Made by a program: the position numbers and the translations under genes. From the NCBI GenBank assembly GCA_019695055.1, contig JAIBAT010000083.1, forward strand, positions 57,725 to 121,724: 64,000 nt of DNA. Direction: 5' to 3'. The notes beneath the pieces were generated by a model, which searched no databases, had not been told where the DNA came from, and was given only the letters and a program-made list of their open reading frames with translations. Every line of letters begins with the position of its first letter. Within the stretch, counting starts at the first letter, position 1. This stretch comes from Candidatus Sumerlaeaceae bacterium. Lineage in GTDB: Bacteria > Sumerlaeota > Sumerlaeia > Sumerlaeales > Sumerlaeaceae. Of the stretch, positions 48,120 through 57,274 are shown piece by piece.

Positions 48120-49970
48120 CTACTTGGGAACTGCGGATGGGCCCGAAAACTTCAGGAACTGGCATTCGACCTTTCGCGCTTCGAGGTCCATTTCCGCACC
48201 CTTCTGGGTCTGGTGGAACACGAAGCTGGAGGCCTGGTTATCACCCACCTCGAACCCGATGGTCATCTCCTGGGCTTCGAGACTGACTTTTTCGAGGTAC
48301 ACCGGGCACTGCGCCACGGCGTAGCAATTGTAGAACTCAAAACATCGGTCCCCATCACGCGATTCGCGCTTGGAGATGTGCTCTGCGATCTTGGCCGCGC
48401 TGGCTGGCGGCGATAACGCCACAATCTCCGATTCCGGGTAATAATGGAGCAGGATTTCCCGGTAGGTCTTCTTGTGATAGGCCATCATGGTGGCCCCCAC
48501 CTGGCAAAGCCCTGCGCCGTGCCCCCAACCGCCACCCTTCAATGTAACCGAAACCACAGCCCCCGCCACATCGCGCTCAAACTCGGGAATGAAAGCCGAG
48601 CTATACAGGAAAGTCTTGGAGAGCGCCTTCCGAATCTGGAACTCCTTCCCGATGGTCCATTCACCATCGGACGTAACCACCTTCAGGTATTCGATACGTC
48701 CCGAAGCTCCGCGGCTCAGCGGCACGAGGTCCTTCAGCTCTCCCACTTTCCCGCCAAAGTACCGCGCCAGCAGCACCTCAAGCTCTTCGCGCGTATATTT
48801 CTGCGTCCACCGGAAGTAAGGCGCTGAGTATCGCAAATACGGTGGCACATCGCCCTGCGTGGTGTTGCACCAGCACTTGGGACGCGCATTGATCAGGGCC
48901 GCGGCCCGCTCCTCGGTGTTGGCCGGGAAATACGCCGCCACATCGGAACCAGGCTCTGCGTCAATTCCCGCTGCAAGGTACGCCCGGGGATCCTCGTGCC
49001 AGACACTGTCAAATGACTCGATGATACCACCGCACATCTTTGAGTAACGGGCATCGCAAACAGACCCGTCATGGGTCATCACTTCGCCCACCGTGGCCAG
49101 TGTCACCCGTCGCGAGTCCGGCGTCTCGCGGCTCGATCCGCGATAGCACTGGCAGTGGTCGTCGGCGCAAAGATCAAAAGCATCCGCATAGTGATGCTTG
49201 CCCATGGTGGCAAATGTCGTGTTTCGCGCCGCCACAGTTTGCGCTTTAAGCAACTCGTCCGGCATCACAGACATCATTTCCGACGAATTGACTGAAAACA
49301 AATAAACTTCCATGGGCAGTTCATTGACAACTGTCAGCTTGCCCTCGTTATCAATGCGCACCTCAACGGCGCCCCGGAAACGCTGCCGCTCAAAATGGCG
49401 CCAGTGGTAATCCACGCCGACAATTACGTCATGCACAATGGCCCGGCACTCATCGAGCCCCTTGGGCTCAAAGCGCATCCAGTCCTCTGCAGGCAGGTGC
49501 TGCCCGCCCTTGGCTGGCCGGGCGTGGATGATTCCCGAGGGGCGCTGAACCGATTCCTTCAGGATCGTCATTCGCTCGGGACGCGGCAATTTATCGCGCA
49601 CCTCCTCCGCCGCCGCCTCAGTCTCGAACGGCCGCGAACATCGCCAGTACTCCAACGCCGACGCCGGACCCTCGATCTCCGGGCCCAACTTAATAGTTTG
49701 CAGGGGTTCCAGTTCCGCCGAAGGCGAAGTCACGGCATCCGCCGCATCGCTGGAAAAACATTTCTTGAGAACGATCCGGTATTGCAGCACTGCCTTCTTG
49801 CTGTATTCCACGCTGCAAATTAGGTCCAGGTCGCCACTCGGCAGCGCCGTTCCGCCGCCACCGGCATAAATGCGGTACCGACCCTGCAGCGTCACCCGAA
49901 TCTCATTCTGGTGCTGCAGGATTCCTATGCGAACGGGCGGGCCGAGTTCGTCCTTATAGTCGAGCTTCAT
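48120..49970 (-). CDS. SpoIID/LytB-domain protein
   Basis: The protein has 616 residues. The C-terminal two thirds match SpoIID/LytB: LPMEVYLFSVNSSEMMSVMPDELLKAQTVAARN, then YSKMCGGIIESFDSVW and the final KGGGWGHGAGLCQVGATMMAYHKKTYREILLHYYP. Cys-rich stretches (DLCADDHCQCYRG, KCWCNTTQGD) resemble those of LytB-type proteins. SpoIID is a lytic transglycosylase of sporulation in Firmicutes; homologues in non-sporeformers probably cut denuded glycan. No signal peptide is seen at the N-terminus, so export or the start is uncertain. Confidence 0.88.
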   Translation of the reverse strand: MKLDYKDELGPPVRIGILQHQNEIRVTLQGRYRIYAGGGGTALPSGDLDLICSVEYSKKAVLQYRIVLKKCFSSDAADAVTSPSAELEPLQTIKLGPEIEGPASALEYWRCSRPFETEAAAEEVRDKLPRPERMTILKESVQRPSGIIHARPAKGGQHLPAEDWMRFEPKGLDECRAIVHDVIVGVDYHWRHFERQRFRGAVEVRIDNEGKLTVVNELPMEVYLFSVNSSEMMSVMPDELLKAQTVAARNTTFATMGKHHYADAFDLCADDHCQCYRGSSRETPDSRRVTLATVGEVMTHDGSVCDARYSKMCGGIIESFDSVWHEDPRAYLAAGIDAEPGSDVAAYFPANTEERAAALINARPKCWCNTTQGDVPPYLRYSAPYFRWTQKYTREELEVLLARYFGGKVGELKDLVPLSRGASGRIEYLKVVTSDGEWTIGKEFQIRKALSKTFLYSSAFIPEFERDVAGAVVSVTLKGGGWGHGAGLCQVGATMMAYHKKTYREILLHYYPESEIVALSPPASAAKIAEHISKRESRDGDRCFEFYNCYAVAQCPVYLEKVSLEAQEMTIGFEVGDNQASSFVFHQTQKGAEMDLEARKVECQFLKFSGPSAVPK

Positions 49971-50053
49971 TGAAAGGTCATTCCCTGATGGTGCGGCGCA
50001 TACTTGGTCGGGGATTTCGCCAGCACAAGCCCAATTTCGCGGGAATCTAATCC

Positions 50054-50806
50054 TTATGGCAATGGCGAGGCCGGGGTTCCCCGGGGGCCCTCGATCTTGT
50101 CCGCCTTCATGCGAAACAGGCTTGTCAGCGCGCCATCCCGGAATTCCTCCCCCACGCTGAACGTACCGCTGGCGCGAACCGGAGTGTCCGGGAAGTAGGG
50201 AGCCCCGTCCTTATCTTCCTTTGTGACATAGACCCATTCGTTCAATTTGGGGATCACTCCAAAACAGCAAAGCATCTGGTTCTTCACCAGGATGAATGCC
50301 CGGATTTTTCCCTCTTCAATATCCACGGGCACCATGTACCCGCTCAGTGCGACCTTCTGGCCGTCGAGGGATTTGATATTCGGTGGAATTTGCAGCGCCT
50401 GTGCCTCGGATTTCTCCCCTCCGGCCGCCGGTCCATTGCCAACCGGCGTCGCGCCCGCATTGAAACTGCCAAGCAGGCGGAAGGTAATTTGCTTGAAGCC
50501 GGAAGGGTCAGCCGCCGGGACGGTGGTGTCTTCATCCACATCCGCCACATTGACAGGTTTGCGCCCGTTTCGCGTGGCCTGTTGTTGGGCCATGATCAAC
50601 GGGGACGGCGAGGACGTCACGATCTCCTTCTTGCCAATGAGCGGGGCCCCGCGAACTTCCTGTGGAACATCGGGGACCGTCACCTCCGGCGGATGGGCGT
50701 CGTTGAACCATCGGATACCCACCACTCCCGCATACAGCAGGGCTCCCAGAAGCATGAATCGCAACGGGGATACCGTTGCCGGGGGACCTTCGCGTCGCGC
50801 TCCCAT
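50054..50806 (-). CDS. DUF3299 protein, membrane-anchored (metal-handling cluster)
   Basis: The protein has 250 residues with a signal-anchor (PLRFMLLGALLYAGVVGI). The DUF3299 domain is at the C-terminus: IKSLDGQKVALSGYMVPV, FILVKNQMLCCFGVIPKLNEWVYV and SLFRMKADKI. The CCFG motif offers a metal-binding cysteine pair. It follows the paralogous DUF3299 gene by 21 bases on the same strand, and these two follow the ABC genes and the His-rich protein. By comparison with the Zrg-type zinc-uptake clusters known from Vibrio, it is probably an accessory to metal delivery. This is an inference. Confidence 0.8.
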   Translation of the reverse strand: MGARREGPPATVSPLRFMLLGALLYAGVVGIRWFNDAHPPEVTVPDVPQEVRGAPLIGKKEIVTSSPSPLIMAQQQATRNGRKPVNVADVDEDTTVPAADPSGFKQITFRLLGSFNAGATPVGNGPAAGGEKSEAQALQIPPNIKSLDGQKVALSGYMVPVDIEEGKIRAFILVKNQMLCCFGVIPKLNEWVYVTKEDKDGAPYFPDTPVRASGTFSVGEEFRDGALTSLFRMKADKIEGPRGTPASPLP

Positions 50807-50827
50807 CTAAAGGCGGGCCAAACGTCC

Positions 50828-51754
50828 CTACTTGACCGGCTCTTCGTCCGCCGTCACGGCATCGGCTTTCATGCGGTAGATGCTCAGCACCACCCCGCCC
50901 TCGCGCTGCTCGCCCACCTCCAGCGTTCCATACGCGGTGACCACCATGTCGTTGAAGAACTCTGTTTTCTTGTCCTTTTCCATGGTGATGTCGATCCACT
51001 CGTTCATCTGCGGCATCTGGCCGAAGCAGCACAGCGAACGCGAACGCGTGAGAATGAATGCCTTCACCCCGTCCGTTTCAAAAATCGTCGGGACCATGAA
51101 ACCTTTTACAGCCACCTTCTGCCCGTTGAGCAGCCTGATGTTCGCGGGGATTTGATCCTTCTGAGCTTCCTTTGGCAAATCCTCGGGCCGCGAGCCTTCC
51201 TCGGGAATGAAGACCTCGTATTTGAATCCCGCGAGGGTCGCAAAATCGAGCATCTTGGCGTCGGGGTGGCTGGGATCTGGCGTAGGGGTCGGCGTGCTGA
51301 GCTTGGAAACATCCAGGCTCATGTCCGCCTTGTAGATGGACGGCGTCGGACTGGGAATCGCAGCTGCCACCGTCTGCGATGTCGGCTCGGCCGGAATGGA
51401 CTTTGCCAAATCCAGGACACCACTACCCGGAGTCGGCGACGGCGGAGCTTCTGCAACCTGCGGATTCTCCAGTGAGTTGGCAACGGGTGCCGGAGTCACG
51501 GCAGCCTTCTCCGTGGATGCAGCCTTCGCCGCGTCACTTTCATACTTGGCCACAATGGCCATCCGCTTGGACTCCTCGGAGACGGGCGCAGGGGCCTCCT
51601 TGGGAGCGGCGTTCAGCGGCGCACCCTGAACCACGGGCGGGGCCTCCACCAGCTCGGCAGACTTCCGGGCCGCGGGGCTCGACATGGCCCACACGCCAAC
51701 CGCCGCAGCCATTCCCGCAACACCCGCCAATACGAAATACTTGGTATGACTCAC
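50828..51754 (-). CDS. DUF3299 protein, membrane-anchored, paralogue
   Basis: The protein has 308 residues: an N-terminal membrane segment (YFVLAGVAGMAAAVGVWAM), a Pro/Ala/Ser-rich spacer (residues about 30-140) and a C-terminal DUF3299 domain (IRLLNGQKVAVKGFMVPT, FILTRSRSLCCFGQMPQMNEWIDI, LSIYRMKADAV). The CCFG pair is kept. The two DUF3299 genes in tandem differ mostly in their linkers, so they probably arose by duplication and may form a heterodimer in the envelope. The upstream gene is the His-rich protein. Confidence 0.8.
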   Translation of the reverse strand: MSHTKYFVLAGVAGMAAAVGVWAMSSPAARKSAELVEAPPVVQGAPLNAAPKEAPAPVSEESKRMAIVAKYESDAAKAASTEKAAVTPAPVANSLENPQVAEAPPSPTPGSGVLDLAKSIPAEPTSQTVAAAIPSPTPSIYKADMSLDVSKLSTPTPTPDPSHPDAKMLDFATLAGFKYEVFIPEEGSRPEDLPKEAQKDQIPANIRLLNGQKVAVKGFMVPTIFETDGVKAFILTRSRSLCCFGQMPQMNEWIDITMEKDKKTEFFNDMVVTAYGTLEVGEQREGGVVLSIYRMKADAVTADEEPVK

Positions 51755-51828
51755 TCGAAATCCGCGCTCCCGTTCTTGATTCCCAAGGGGAAAACTCCTG
51801 TCGTTTTACCCTGCCAGCCCGCTACTAA

Positions 51829-52383
51829 TCAGTCATGCTTCTCCGCCGGCACGGCAAACCCTACGTCCTTGTATGTCTTGCCCTTCAACTTCACGGAAAC
51901 AATCGTTCCCTTGAATTCCTTGCGCTTCTTCAGCCGATCGCTCTGGCCATCGAATTGGGACGTGCTGCCGACCTTCTCGCCGGTCAGCTCATTTGTCACC
52001 GCCTTCAGCACCACTTCGAACGGCTCCTTGTCCTCAATCTTGAGTGTGATGGAATCCTGCGCAATCCGGATGCTGTTCTCGGCGCAGCCATCCACAACAT
52101 AGCCGCTGATGCTTCCGGTCTTTGGGTCCACAACGACTTCCAGGTTGCCGACTGCCCCCAACGGAACCAGAGTTCCGCCGTGTGGCGCAACGTGGTGGTG
52201 TCCCTCGTGGCTGTGGGCTTCCTCCTTGTTGTCGTCTTTGTCGGCCTTCTTTGCAGGTGCTTGCTTTACCGCCGCCGGTTTCGCGTCCTTGGAGGTTTTC
52301 TCCTGGGCATTGGCAGAGGTCAGGCCCGCAATGGCCAGCGCTGCCACAACGGCCAGCAACTTCATTCCCCGAATTGAGTCCAT
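51829..52383 (-). CDS. Secreted His-rich protein of the metal-handling cluster
   Basis: With ATG 52383 the precursor has 184 residues. The signal peptide is RGMKLLAVVAALAIAGLTSANA, cut before QEKTS. A Lys-rich linker leads to the histidine cluster HSHEGHHHVAPHGG, then a beta-rich domain with a Cys-containing GYVVDGCAENSIRI stretch and a C-terminal KGTIVSVKLKGKTYKDVGFAV. His-rich segments of this kind bind Zn, Cu or Ni in the periplasm. Its place between the MacB-like permease and the DUF3299 genes supports a periplasmic metal-binding role similar to ZrgA. No DUF2796 signature could be confirmed. Confidence 0.78.
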   Translation of the reverse strand: MDSIRGMKLLAVVAALAIAGLTSANAQEKTSKDAKPAAVKQAPAKKADKDDNKEEAHSHEGHHHVAPHGGTLVPLGAVGNLEVVVDPKTGSISGYVVDGCAENSIRIAQDSITLKIEDKEPFEVVLKAVTNELTGEKVGSTSQFDGQSDRLKKRKEFKGTIVSVKLKGKTYKDVGFAVPAEKHD

Positions 52384-52408
52384 GGTATTCAATCTCCGTC
52401 CTTGTTGA

Positions 52409-53707
52409 TTACGATGTTGGCGAAATGTTCTCGGCCACGTCCGTGCCGTAAGCCTTGATGGCAGGCACAATACCCGCCAATGCCCCCAGAGCTATCATTC
52501 CCAGTGGGGCCAAATACAGAATCTGGTGAGGAAACATCAGGTCCAGCACCACGCCGGTCTGCGCCTGGACAATCTTCGCAGCGACACCAAGAATTCCCAG
52601 GTATACCAGCAGGCCTGCCGCAGCCCCAATGGCCGCAATCGTCGAAGCCTCGGCCACGATGGCCGTAAACACCCTGCGCCGTCTCGCGCCCAGCGCACGC
52701 AGGATCGCAAACTCCCGCCGCCGTTCATTGATGGTATTGTAAATGCTCGCAAGAATCGTCCCGGCCGCCACCACAGCCACAAGGTACGCCACCAGTCCCA
52801 GGATTCGGTTGACCCATCCCATCTTGTCGAAAAGATCCGCCATGGTGCGCCCAATCGGGAAGGCCAGTGTCGCCACCTTGCCCTGTTTGTTAATCATCTG
52901 CTCCAGCGAAAACCCGCCTTGCGGGCTGCGCAGCTTCAGCATCACAGCGCTGACTTCCTTGTGCTCGTCGGGTATCTCTTCTCCTGCCGCTGGTTTAAAT
53001 TCCTTGTCCGCGCCACGCAACACATGGCCCTCCATACGATAAACGCCCTCGATGGGAATCCAAATCACCCGGTCCGACGGCGTATTGGATGGCTCCATCA
53101 CTCCGGTCACCACATAAACTTCGTCGTGCTTCGCCTTGGGGTCAAAGTTTAGCCCATGAAAAGGATTGAAGTTGCTCCCCACCTTCAGCCCCGTTTGTCG
53201 AGAGACAAAGCTGCCAATGACGGCCTCCCGCCGTGTTGTGTCGAACATTCGCCCGCCCGGTGCGATGGCAAACTTCCTTCCCTTCTCAAACTCAAACTTC
53301 GTAAAGAGTTCCTCCGTGGTCCCAACAATACGGAATCCATTGTAATTATCACCCAGCGCATACGGCACGGCCAGTTCCACACGCGGGTCCTTCTTCACGG
53401 CCTGGTAAAGCGACCAGGGAATGTTTCCCGGCGATGTTTCGAGATGAAACACCGCGTTCAGCACAAGCTGCAACTGGCTGCCGCGGGCACCCAGCACCGC
53501 ATCAAACCCAGCCTGCCCACCCGTAAACACCTTGTAGGCCTGCGCGTTGATGCTGACCACGGAAATGGTCAGGCCTGTGGCCAGCGCCACGCAAACAATG
53601 GCAATGATGGAACTGAGCGCATGCTGTCGCATGCTGCGCATCATCATGAAACCGATGCCGCAACGCGGCACGTGCGGGGAGCTATAAATGGAAGGCGTGG
53701 CACTCAC
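52409..53707 (-). CDS. MacB/FtsX-type ABC permease
   Basis: The protein has 432 residues. One membrane helix near the N-terminus (ALSSIIAIVCVALATGLTISVV) precedes a large periplasmic domain (about residues 60-290), followed by three helices (RILGLVAYLVAVVAAGTILA; ASTIAAIGAAAGLLVYLGILGVA; ILYLAPLGMIALGALAGIVPAIKAY). The NERRREFAILRALGARRRRVF block after helix 2 is the FtsX/MacB coupling-region signature. This is the type VII ABC fold, used mechanically for lipoproteins or envelope substrates rather than classic import. It overlaps the ATPase gene by four bases and is followed by the His-rich gene 25 bases later. Confidence 0.88.
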   Translation of the reverse strand: MSATPSIYSSPHVPRCGIGFMMMRSMRQHALSSIIAIVCVALATGLTISVVSINAQAYKVFTGGQAGFDAVLGARGSQLQLVLNAVFHLETSPGNIPWSLYQAVKKDPRVELAVPYALGDNYNGFRIVGTTEELFTKFEFEKGRKFAIAPGGRMFDTTRREAVIGSFVSRQTGLKVGSNFNPFHGLNFDPKAKHDEVYVVTGVMEPSNTPSDRVIWIPIEGVYRMEGHVLRGADKEFKPAAGEEIPDEHKEVSAVMLKLRSPQGGFSLEQMINKQGKVATLAFPIGRTMADLFDKMGWVNRILGLVAYLVAVVAAGTILASIYNTINERRREFAILRALGARRRRVFTAIVAEASTIAAIGAAAGLLVYLGILGVAAKIVQAQTGVVLDLMFPHQILYLAPLGMIALGALAGIVPAIKAYGTDVAENISPTS

Positions 53708-54414
53708 TTTGGGCCTTCTCCTTTTTGCTCCGCAGGAAGATTCTCCAGTGCCGCAGCACGATTGAATTCAGAAATCTTGTGCACATCCTCAAACTGGCCA
53801 AGAATTTCGTGGTCATGGCTCACGAGAAGCAGCGCAGCGCCATTTTCGCGACACACTTCTCGGATAAGCTTCAGCGCCTCACGCGCGTGGTGACGGTCCA
53901 GGTTGCCCGTGGGCTCGTCCGCCAGCACCAGCCTGGGTCGGTTCGCCAGCGCCCGCGCCACCGCGACCCGCTGCTGCTGACCCACGCTGAGTTGGCGCGG
54001 GCGATAGGTCATGCGCTCGTTTAGCCCCACGCGTTGCAGCAATGCCAGCGCATGAGGCCCATCCACACCGCGCCCAAACGCCATCCCCAACGCCACGTTC
54101 TCCAGCGCCGTGTAACCTTGCAGCAAATTAAAAGTTTGAAACACGTACCCAATGGTCGCCGCGCGCAGGCGGTCGCGCCCCGGCTCGGCCAGCGCCGTCA
54201 TCTCCTGCCCGGCAACTCGGATTGTCCCACCGTCGGCCTGCAAAATCCCCGCGATCAGGTTCAGGAAGGTCGTCTTGCCCGAGCCGCTGGCGCCCTCCAG
54301 CGCCACCTGCGCGCCTTCCTCCAGGGAAAACGACGGCACATCCACAATCAGGGTCTTCTCACCCGATGGTGCCGCAAAACTCTTGGTCAGGTTGTTAATT
54401 TCAAGCAGGGGCAT
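53704..54414 (-). CDS. ABC ATPase, LolD/MacB-like
   Basis: The start is ATG 54414, giving 236 residues. Walker A is GASGSGKTT, the signature motif is LSVGQQQRVA and Walker B is LVLADEPTGNLD, followed by the switch His in LLVSHDHEI. YVFQTFNLLQGYTALENVALGM is the LolD-type Q-loop region. It works with the MacB-like permease, with which it overlaps (ATGA at 53704-53707). It is the first gene of the minus-strand metal-handling cluster. The ATP synthase terminator lies upstream, so a promoter should be between 54415 and 54508, but none is obvious. Confidence 0.9.
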   Translation of the reverse strand: MPLLEINNLTKSFAAPSGEKTLIVDVPSFSLEEGAQVALEGASGSGKTTFLNLIAGILQADGGTIRVAGQEMTALAEPGRDRLRAATIGYVFQTFNLLQGYTALENVALGMAFGRGVDGPHALALLQRVGLNERMTYRPRQLSVGQQQRVAVARALANRPRLVLADEPTGNLDRHHAREALKLIREVCRENGAALLLVSHDHEILGQFEDVHKISEFNRAAALENLPAEQKGEGPK

Positions 54415-54508
54415 GCGCTGGATCCCAGAGCCAATTCTCAATACAACACCCGGACGGGCGTCTTATTGATAGTCTGATGCCAGCAATTGCCGGGCCAGAA
54501 CCGCCCCA

Positions 54509-54554
54509 AAATGAAAATCCGCAGACTCCGCCGTTTCGGGCCATGTCTGCGGAT
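54509..54554 (-). terminator. Terminator of the ATP synthase operon
   Basis: On the minus strand ATCCGCAGAC (54554-54545) pairs perfectly over ten bases with GTCTGCGGAT (54526-54517), leaving an 18-base loop; a T-rich run follows (ATTTTCATTTT). It lies 29 bases downstream of the atpA stop and shows that atpA is the last gene of its transcript. Confidence 0.82.
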
Positions 54555-54583
54555 GAAAACCACAATCCGGAATGTCCCGCAGC

Positions 54584-56173
54584 TTAGGCCTTCGGGACCA
54601 GCACTCCCTGCCCGTGCTTCGCGACAAACTCGCCCTTAAATTCGCTGATCGCCTTGCGCATCTTATCCTGCAACGGATCGCTTAGGTCCTTCTCGTTGGT
54701 CAGCGTGTGCGGGATGTCCGCATGCTTGGTCTCAAGGAACGGGAACAGCTCCGCCTCGAACTGCTTGATATTGCGCGTTTGCAGGTCGTCCAAAAGGCCC
54801 TGCGTGGCCGCAAAAATAATACTGACCTGCTTCCACAGCGGATACGGCGTGAACTGGTCCTGTTTCAGCACCTCCACAAGCCGCTCACCGCGCGTCAACT
54901 GGGCCTTCGTCGCCGCATCGAGGTCCGAGCCGAACTGCGCAAAGGCCGCCAATTCGCGATACTGGGCCAGTTCCAGGCGCAGCTTGCCGCCGACCTTCTT
55001 CATGGCCTTGAACTGGGCATTACCACCCACGCGGCTCACGGAAAGACCCACGTTCACGGCCGGCTTGATGCCCGAGTAAAACAGGTCCGGCTCCAGATAA
55101 ATCTGGCCGTCCGTAATCGAAATCACGTTGGTCGGAATATACGCCGACACGTCGCCGGCCTGCGTCTCGATGAACGGCAACGCCGTCAGCGAGCCACCCG
55201 GCGCCTTCGCCTGGGGGCAGGACTCCTTGATAATCTGCGGATCCTCGCTAAGCTTCGCAGCGCGCTCCAGCAAACGCGAGTGACAATAGAACACGTCGCC
55301 CGGATACGCCTCGCGGCCCGGCGGGCGGCGAAGCAGCAGCGAAAGCTGGCGATACGCAGCCGCCTGCTTGGTCAAATCGTCATAGATGCACAGCGCGTGG
55401 CCGCCATTATACATGAAGTACTCGCCCATGGCGCATCCCGAATAGGGAGCGATATACTGAAGCGCCGCGGCGTCGTCCGCCGGTGCGCTGATGACAATCG
55501 TGTAATCCATCGCGCCGAACTGGTTCAGCTGCTCCACAATACCGGCCACCGTCGAGGCCTTCTGGCCGATGGCGACATAGATACAGATAACGTTCTGACC
55601 CTTCTGGTTAATAATGGCGTCCAGGGCGATGGCCGTCTTTCCGACCTGCCGGTCGCCGATGACCAACTCGCGCTGGCCGCGACCAACGGGGATCATGGCG
55701 TCGATGGCCTTGATGCCCGTCATGATCGGCTGCTTCACGGACTGCCGCGCAATAACGTTTGGCGCGTTCGACTCGATGGGACGCGTTTCCTTCGAGGTGA
55801 TGGGGCCCTTGCCGTCAATCGGCTGACCCAGCGGGTTCACCACGCGACCCACCAGCTCCGGCCCCACAGGCACGCTCATGATGCGCCCGGTGCGGCGCAC
55901 CTCGCCGCCTTCCTTGATGTTCTGGTCGCTGCCGAAGAGCACCACGCCGACGCTCGATTCCTCGAGGTTCAGCGCCATGCCCATGACCGTCGATCCGTCG
56001 GTCGCGGGGAACTCCAGCAGCTCCCCCGCCATGGCCTGGCTCAGGCCGTACACGGTCGCGATGCTGTCGCCCACCTTCAGGATGGTCCCGACCTTCTCGA
56101 CGTCAAGCTGCGACGAGTAATTGTCGAGTTCCTTCTCGATGATATTCGTAATCTCTTCGGCGCGAATTGCCAT
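54584..56173 (-). CDS. atpA: F1 ATP synthase subunit alpha
   Basis: The protein has 529 residues, slightly longer than usual. The Walker A is GDRQVGKT (173-180). Other conserved blocks are [74 protein letters not shown] and the [14 protein letters not shown] segment with the catalytic-interface Arg. It is the non-catalytic nucleotide-binding subunit and needs beta and gamma, which are not in this window. A DinB-like gene ends 61 bases before its start, and an intrinsic terminator follows its stop. Confidence 0.97.
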   Translation of the reverse strand: MAIRAEEITNIIEKELDNYSSQLDVEKVGTILKVGDSIATVYGLSQAMAGELLEFPATDGSTVMGMALNLEESSVGVVLFGSDQNIKEGGEVRRTGRIMSVPVGPELVGRVVNPLGQPIDGKGPITSKETRPIESNAPNVIARQSVKQPIMTGIKAIDAMIPVGRGQRELVIGDRQVGKTAIALDAIINQKGQNVICIYVAIGQKASTVAGIVEQLNQFGAMDYTIVISAPADDAAALQYIAPYSGCAMGEYFMYNGGHALCIYDDLTKQAAAYRQLSLLLRRPPGREAYPGDVFYCHSRLLERAAKLSEDPQIIKESCPQAKAPGGSLTALPFIETQAGDVSAYIPTNVISITDGQIYLEPDLFYSGIKPAVNVGLSVSRVGGNAQFKAMKKVGGKLRLELAQYRELAAFAQFGSDLDAATKAQLTRGERLVEVLKQDQFTPYPLWKQVSIIFAATQGLLDDLQTRNIKQFEAELFPFLETKHADIPHTLTNEKDLSDPLQDKMRKAISEFKGEFVAKHGQGVLVPKA

Positions 56174-56234
56174 CTCTCAGTCCTCTTTTAATGTTAACGC
56201 GAAACTGCCACTGCGTGAAAACCCGAGCGCGTCC

Positions 56235-56723
56235 TCAGATCTCCAAAACCTTTTCATCCACCGGCGCATACACCATCGGCGGCACCTTGCCCGCCACGCG
56301 GGCATAAACCGTCAGCTGCCCCCGGTGGTGGCACTCGTGGTCCAGCATCACCTCCGCGAGCATCAACCGCGACATCTTCCATTCCGGGCCAAACGGCTCG
56401 ATCTGCTCCGCCAGGAAATCATCCGACGCCGCCTTCGCCGCACGCACGACTTCGGCGCGTGCTTCACCAATGGACTTCACCGCCGCTCTGACACTGCTCA
56501 CATCGTACGGCTTCTGGAACAAGTCCATGGCCACAACCTTGTCCTCAAACAGCCCACGGATGAAATTGTGGCTCTGGCAGATGTGTTGAATCTGCTCGGC
56601 CGTGCTCATGCTGCCCTCGCCAGGCTTCAGCCCCAAATCCTTGTCCTCAAACAGCCTCACCACCCGCGCCGTACGCAGCGCCTGCAGGGGATAGATCTTC
56701 AGGAATTCCGCCCGCGTCATCAT
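56235..56723 (-). CDS. DinB/YfiT-like metalloprotein inside the ATP synthase operon
   Basis: The 162-residue protein is a four-helix DinB-type fold. The metal-ligand pattern is HICQSHN (around residue 48) and MLDHECHHRGQL (around residue 132), as in DinB and YfiT, which bind a metal through three His. DinB-like proteins are linked to thiol transfer (mycothiol, bacillithiol) or have unknown roles. The start overlaps the atpH stop as ATGA (56720-56723), so it is translationally coupled to ATP synthase. It is not a normal part of that operon. Confidence 0.82.
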   Translation of the reverse strand: MMTRAEFLKIYPLQALRTARVVRLFEDKDLGLKPGEGSMSTAEQIQHICQSHNFIRGLFEDKVVAMDLFQKPYDVSSVRAAVKSIGEARAEVVRAAKAASDDFLAEQIEPFGPEWKMSRLMLAEVMLDHECHHRGQLTVYARVAGKVPPMVYAPVDEKVLEI

Positions 56724-57274
56724 TGGTGCATCACCGATTCCAGCCGACCCCGCAACTTGCCCAGCTTGCCGCGCACCGTGTCGTCAATCAGTACATCGCC
56801 ATAACTAAACCGCACACCGCCAATCAGCGCCGGATCCACCGAGTAATTGATCTTGAGCCGCGCCTTCGTAAAGGCTTCGAGGGCCTTCTGAAGCGTCAGC
56901 TTGTCACTCTCACCAAGCGCCTTCGGTGTCGCCACGCCCGCCTCGAAAATGCCCTGATCCTCCTCCACCAGCACCCGGAACCGCCGCAGAATTGCACCCG
57001 CGTTTTCTATGCGGCCCTTCTTCAGCAGAAGCACCAGCAGGTTGTGGATGATCTCATGCACACGCCCCTTCACGGCCTTCGCGATCAGGTCCAGCTTCGC
57101 TTCGGTTGTGATCTGCGGCGCCTCAAAGAACACCTGAAGGCGCGCGCCCACACCCACCATGGTCGTCAGCGCGTCCACGTCTGGCAGCAGGTCATTGGTA
57201 ATGCCCTGCCGCTTCGATACTGCGAACAATGCGCGCGCATATCGCTCAACGATGACTGGATCGACTTTTATCAC
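56720..57274 (-). CDS. atpH: F1 ATP synthase subunit delta
   Basis: The protein has 184 residues and a GTG start (57274) that overlaps the atpF stop as GTGA. The N-terminus VERYARALFAVSKRQG and the C-terminal VDPALIGGVRFSYGDVLIDDTVRGKLGKL are the two blocks of the delta/OSCP family. It forms the peripheral stalk link between the alpha ring and the b dimer. Its place between b and alpha is the usual one except for the DinB-like gene that follows. Confidence 0.95.
   Translation of the reverse strand: MIKVDPVIVERYARALFAVSKRQGITNDLLPDVDALTTMVGVGARLQVFFEAPQITTEAKLDLIAKAVKGRVHEIIHNLLVLLLKKGRIENAGAILRRFRVLVEEDQGIFEAGVATPKALGESDKLTLQKALEAFTKARLKINYSVDPALIGGVRFSYGDVLIDDTVRGKLGKLRGRLESVMHQ

Noticed and set aside
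54707..56191. 494-residue open frame opposite atpA
   Set aside because: Arg/His-rich translation with no family; atpA on the other strand is certain.
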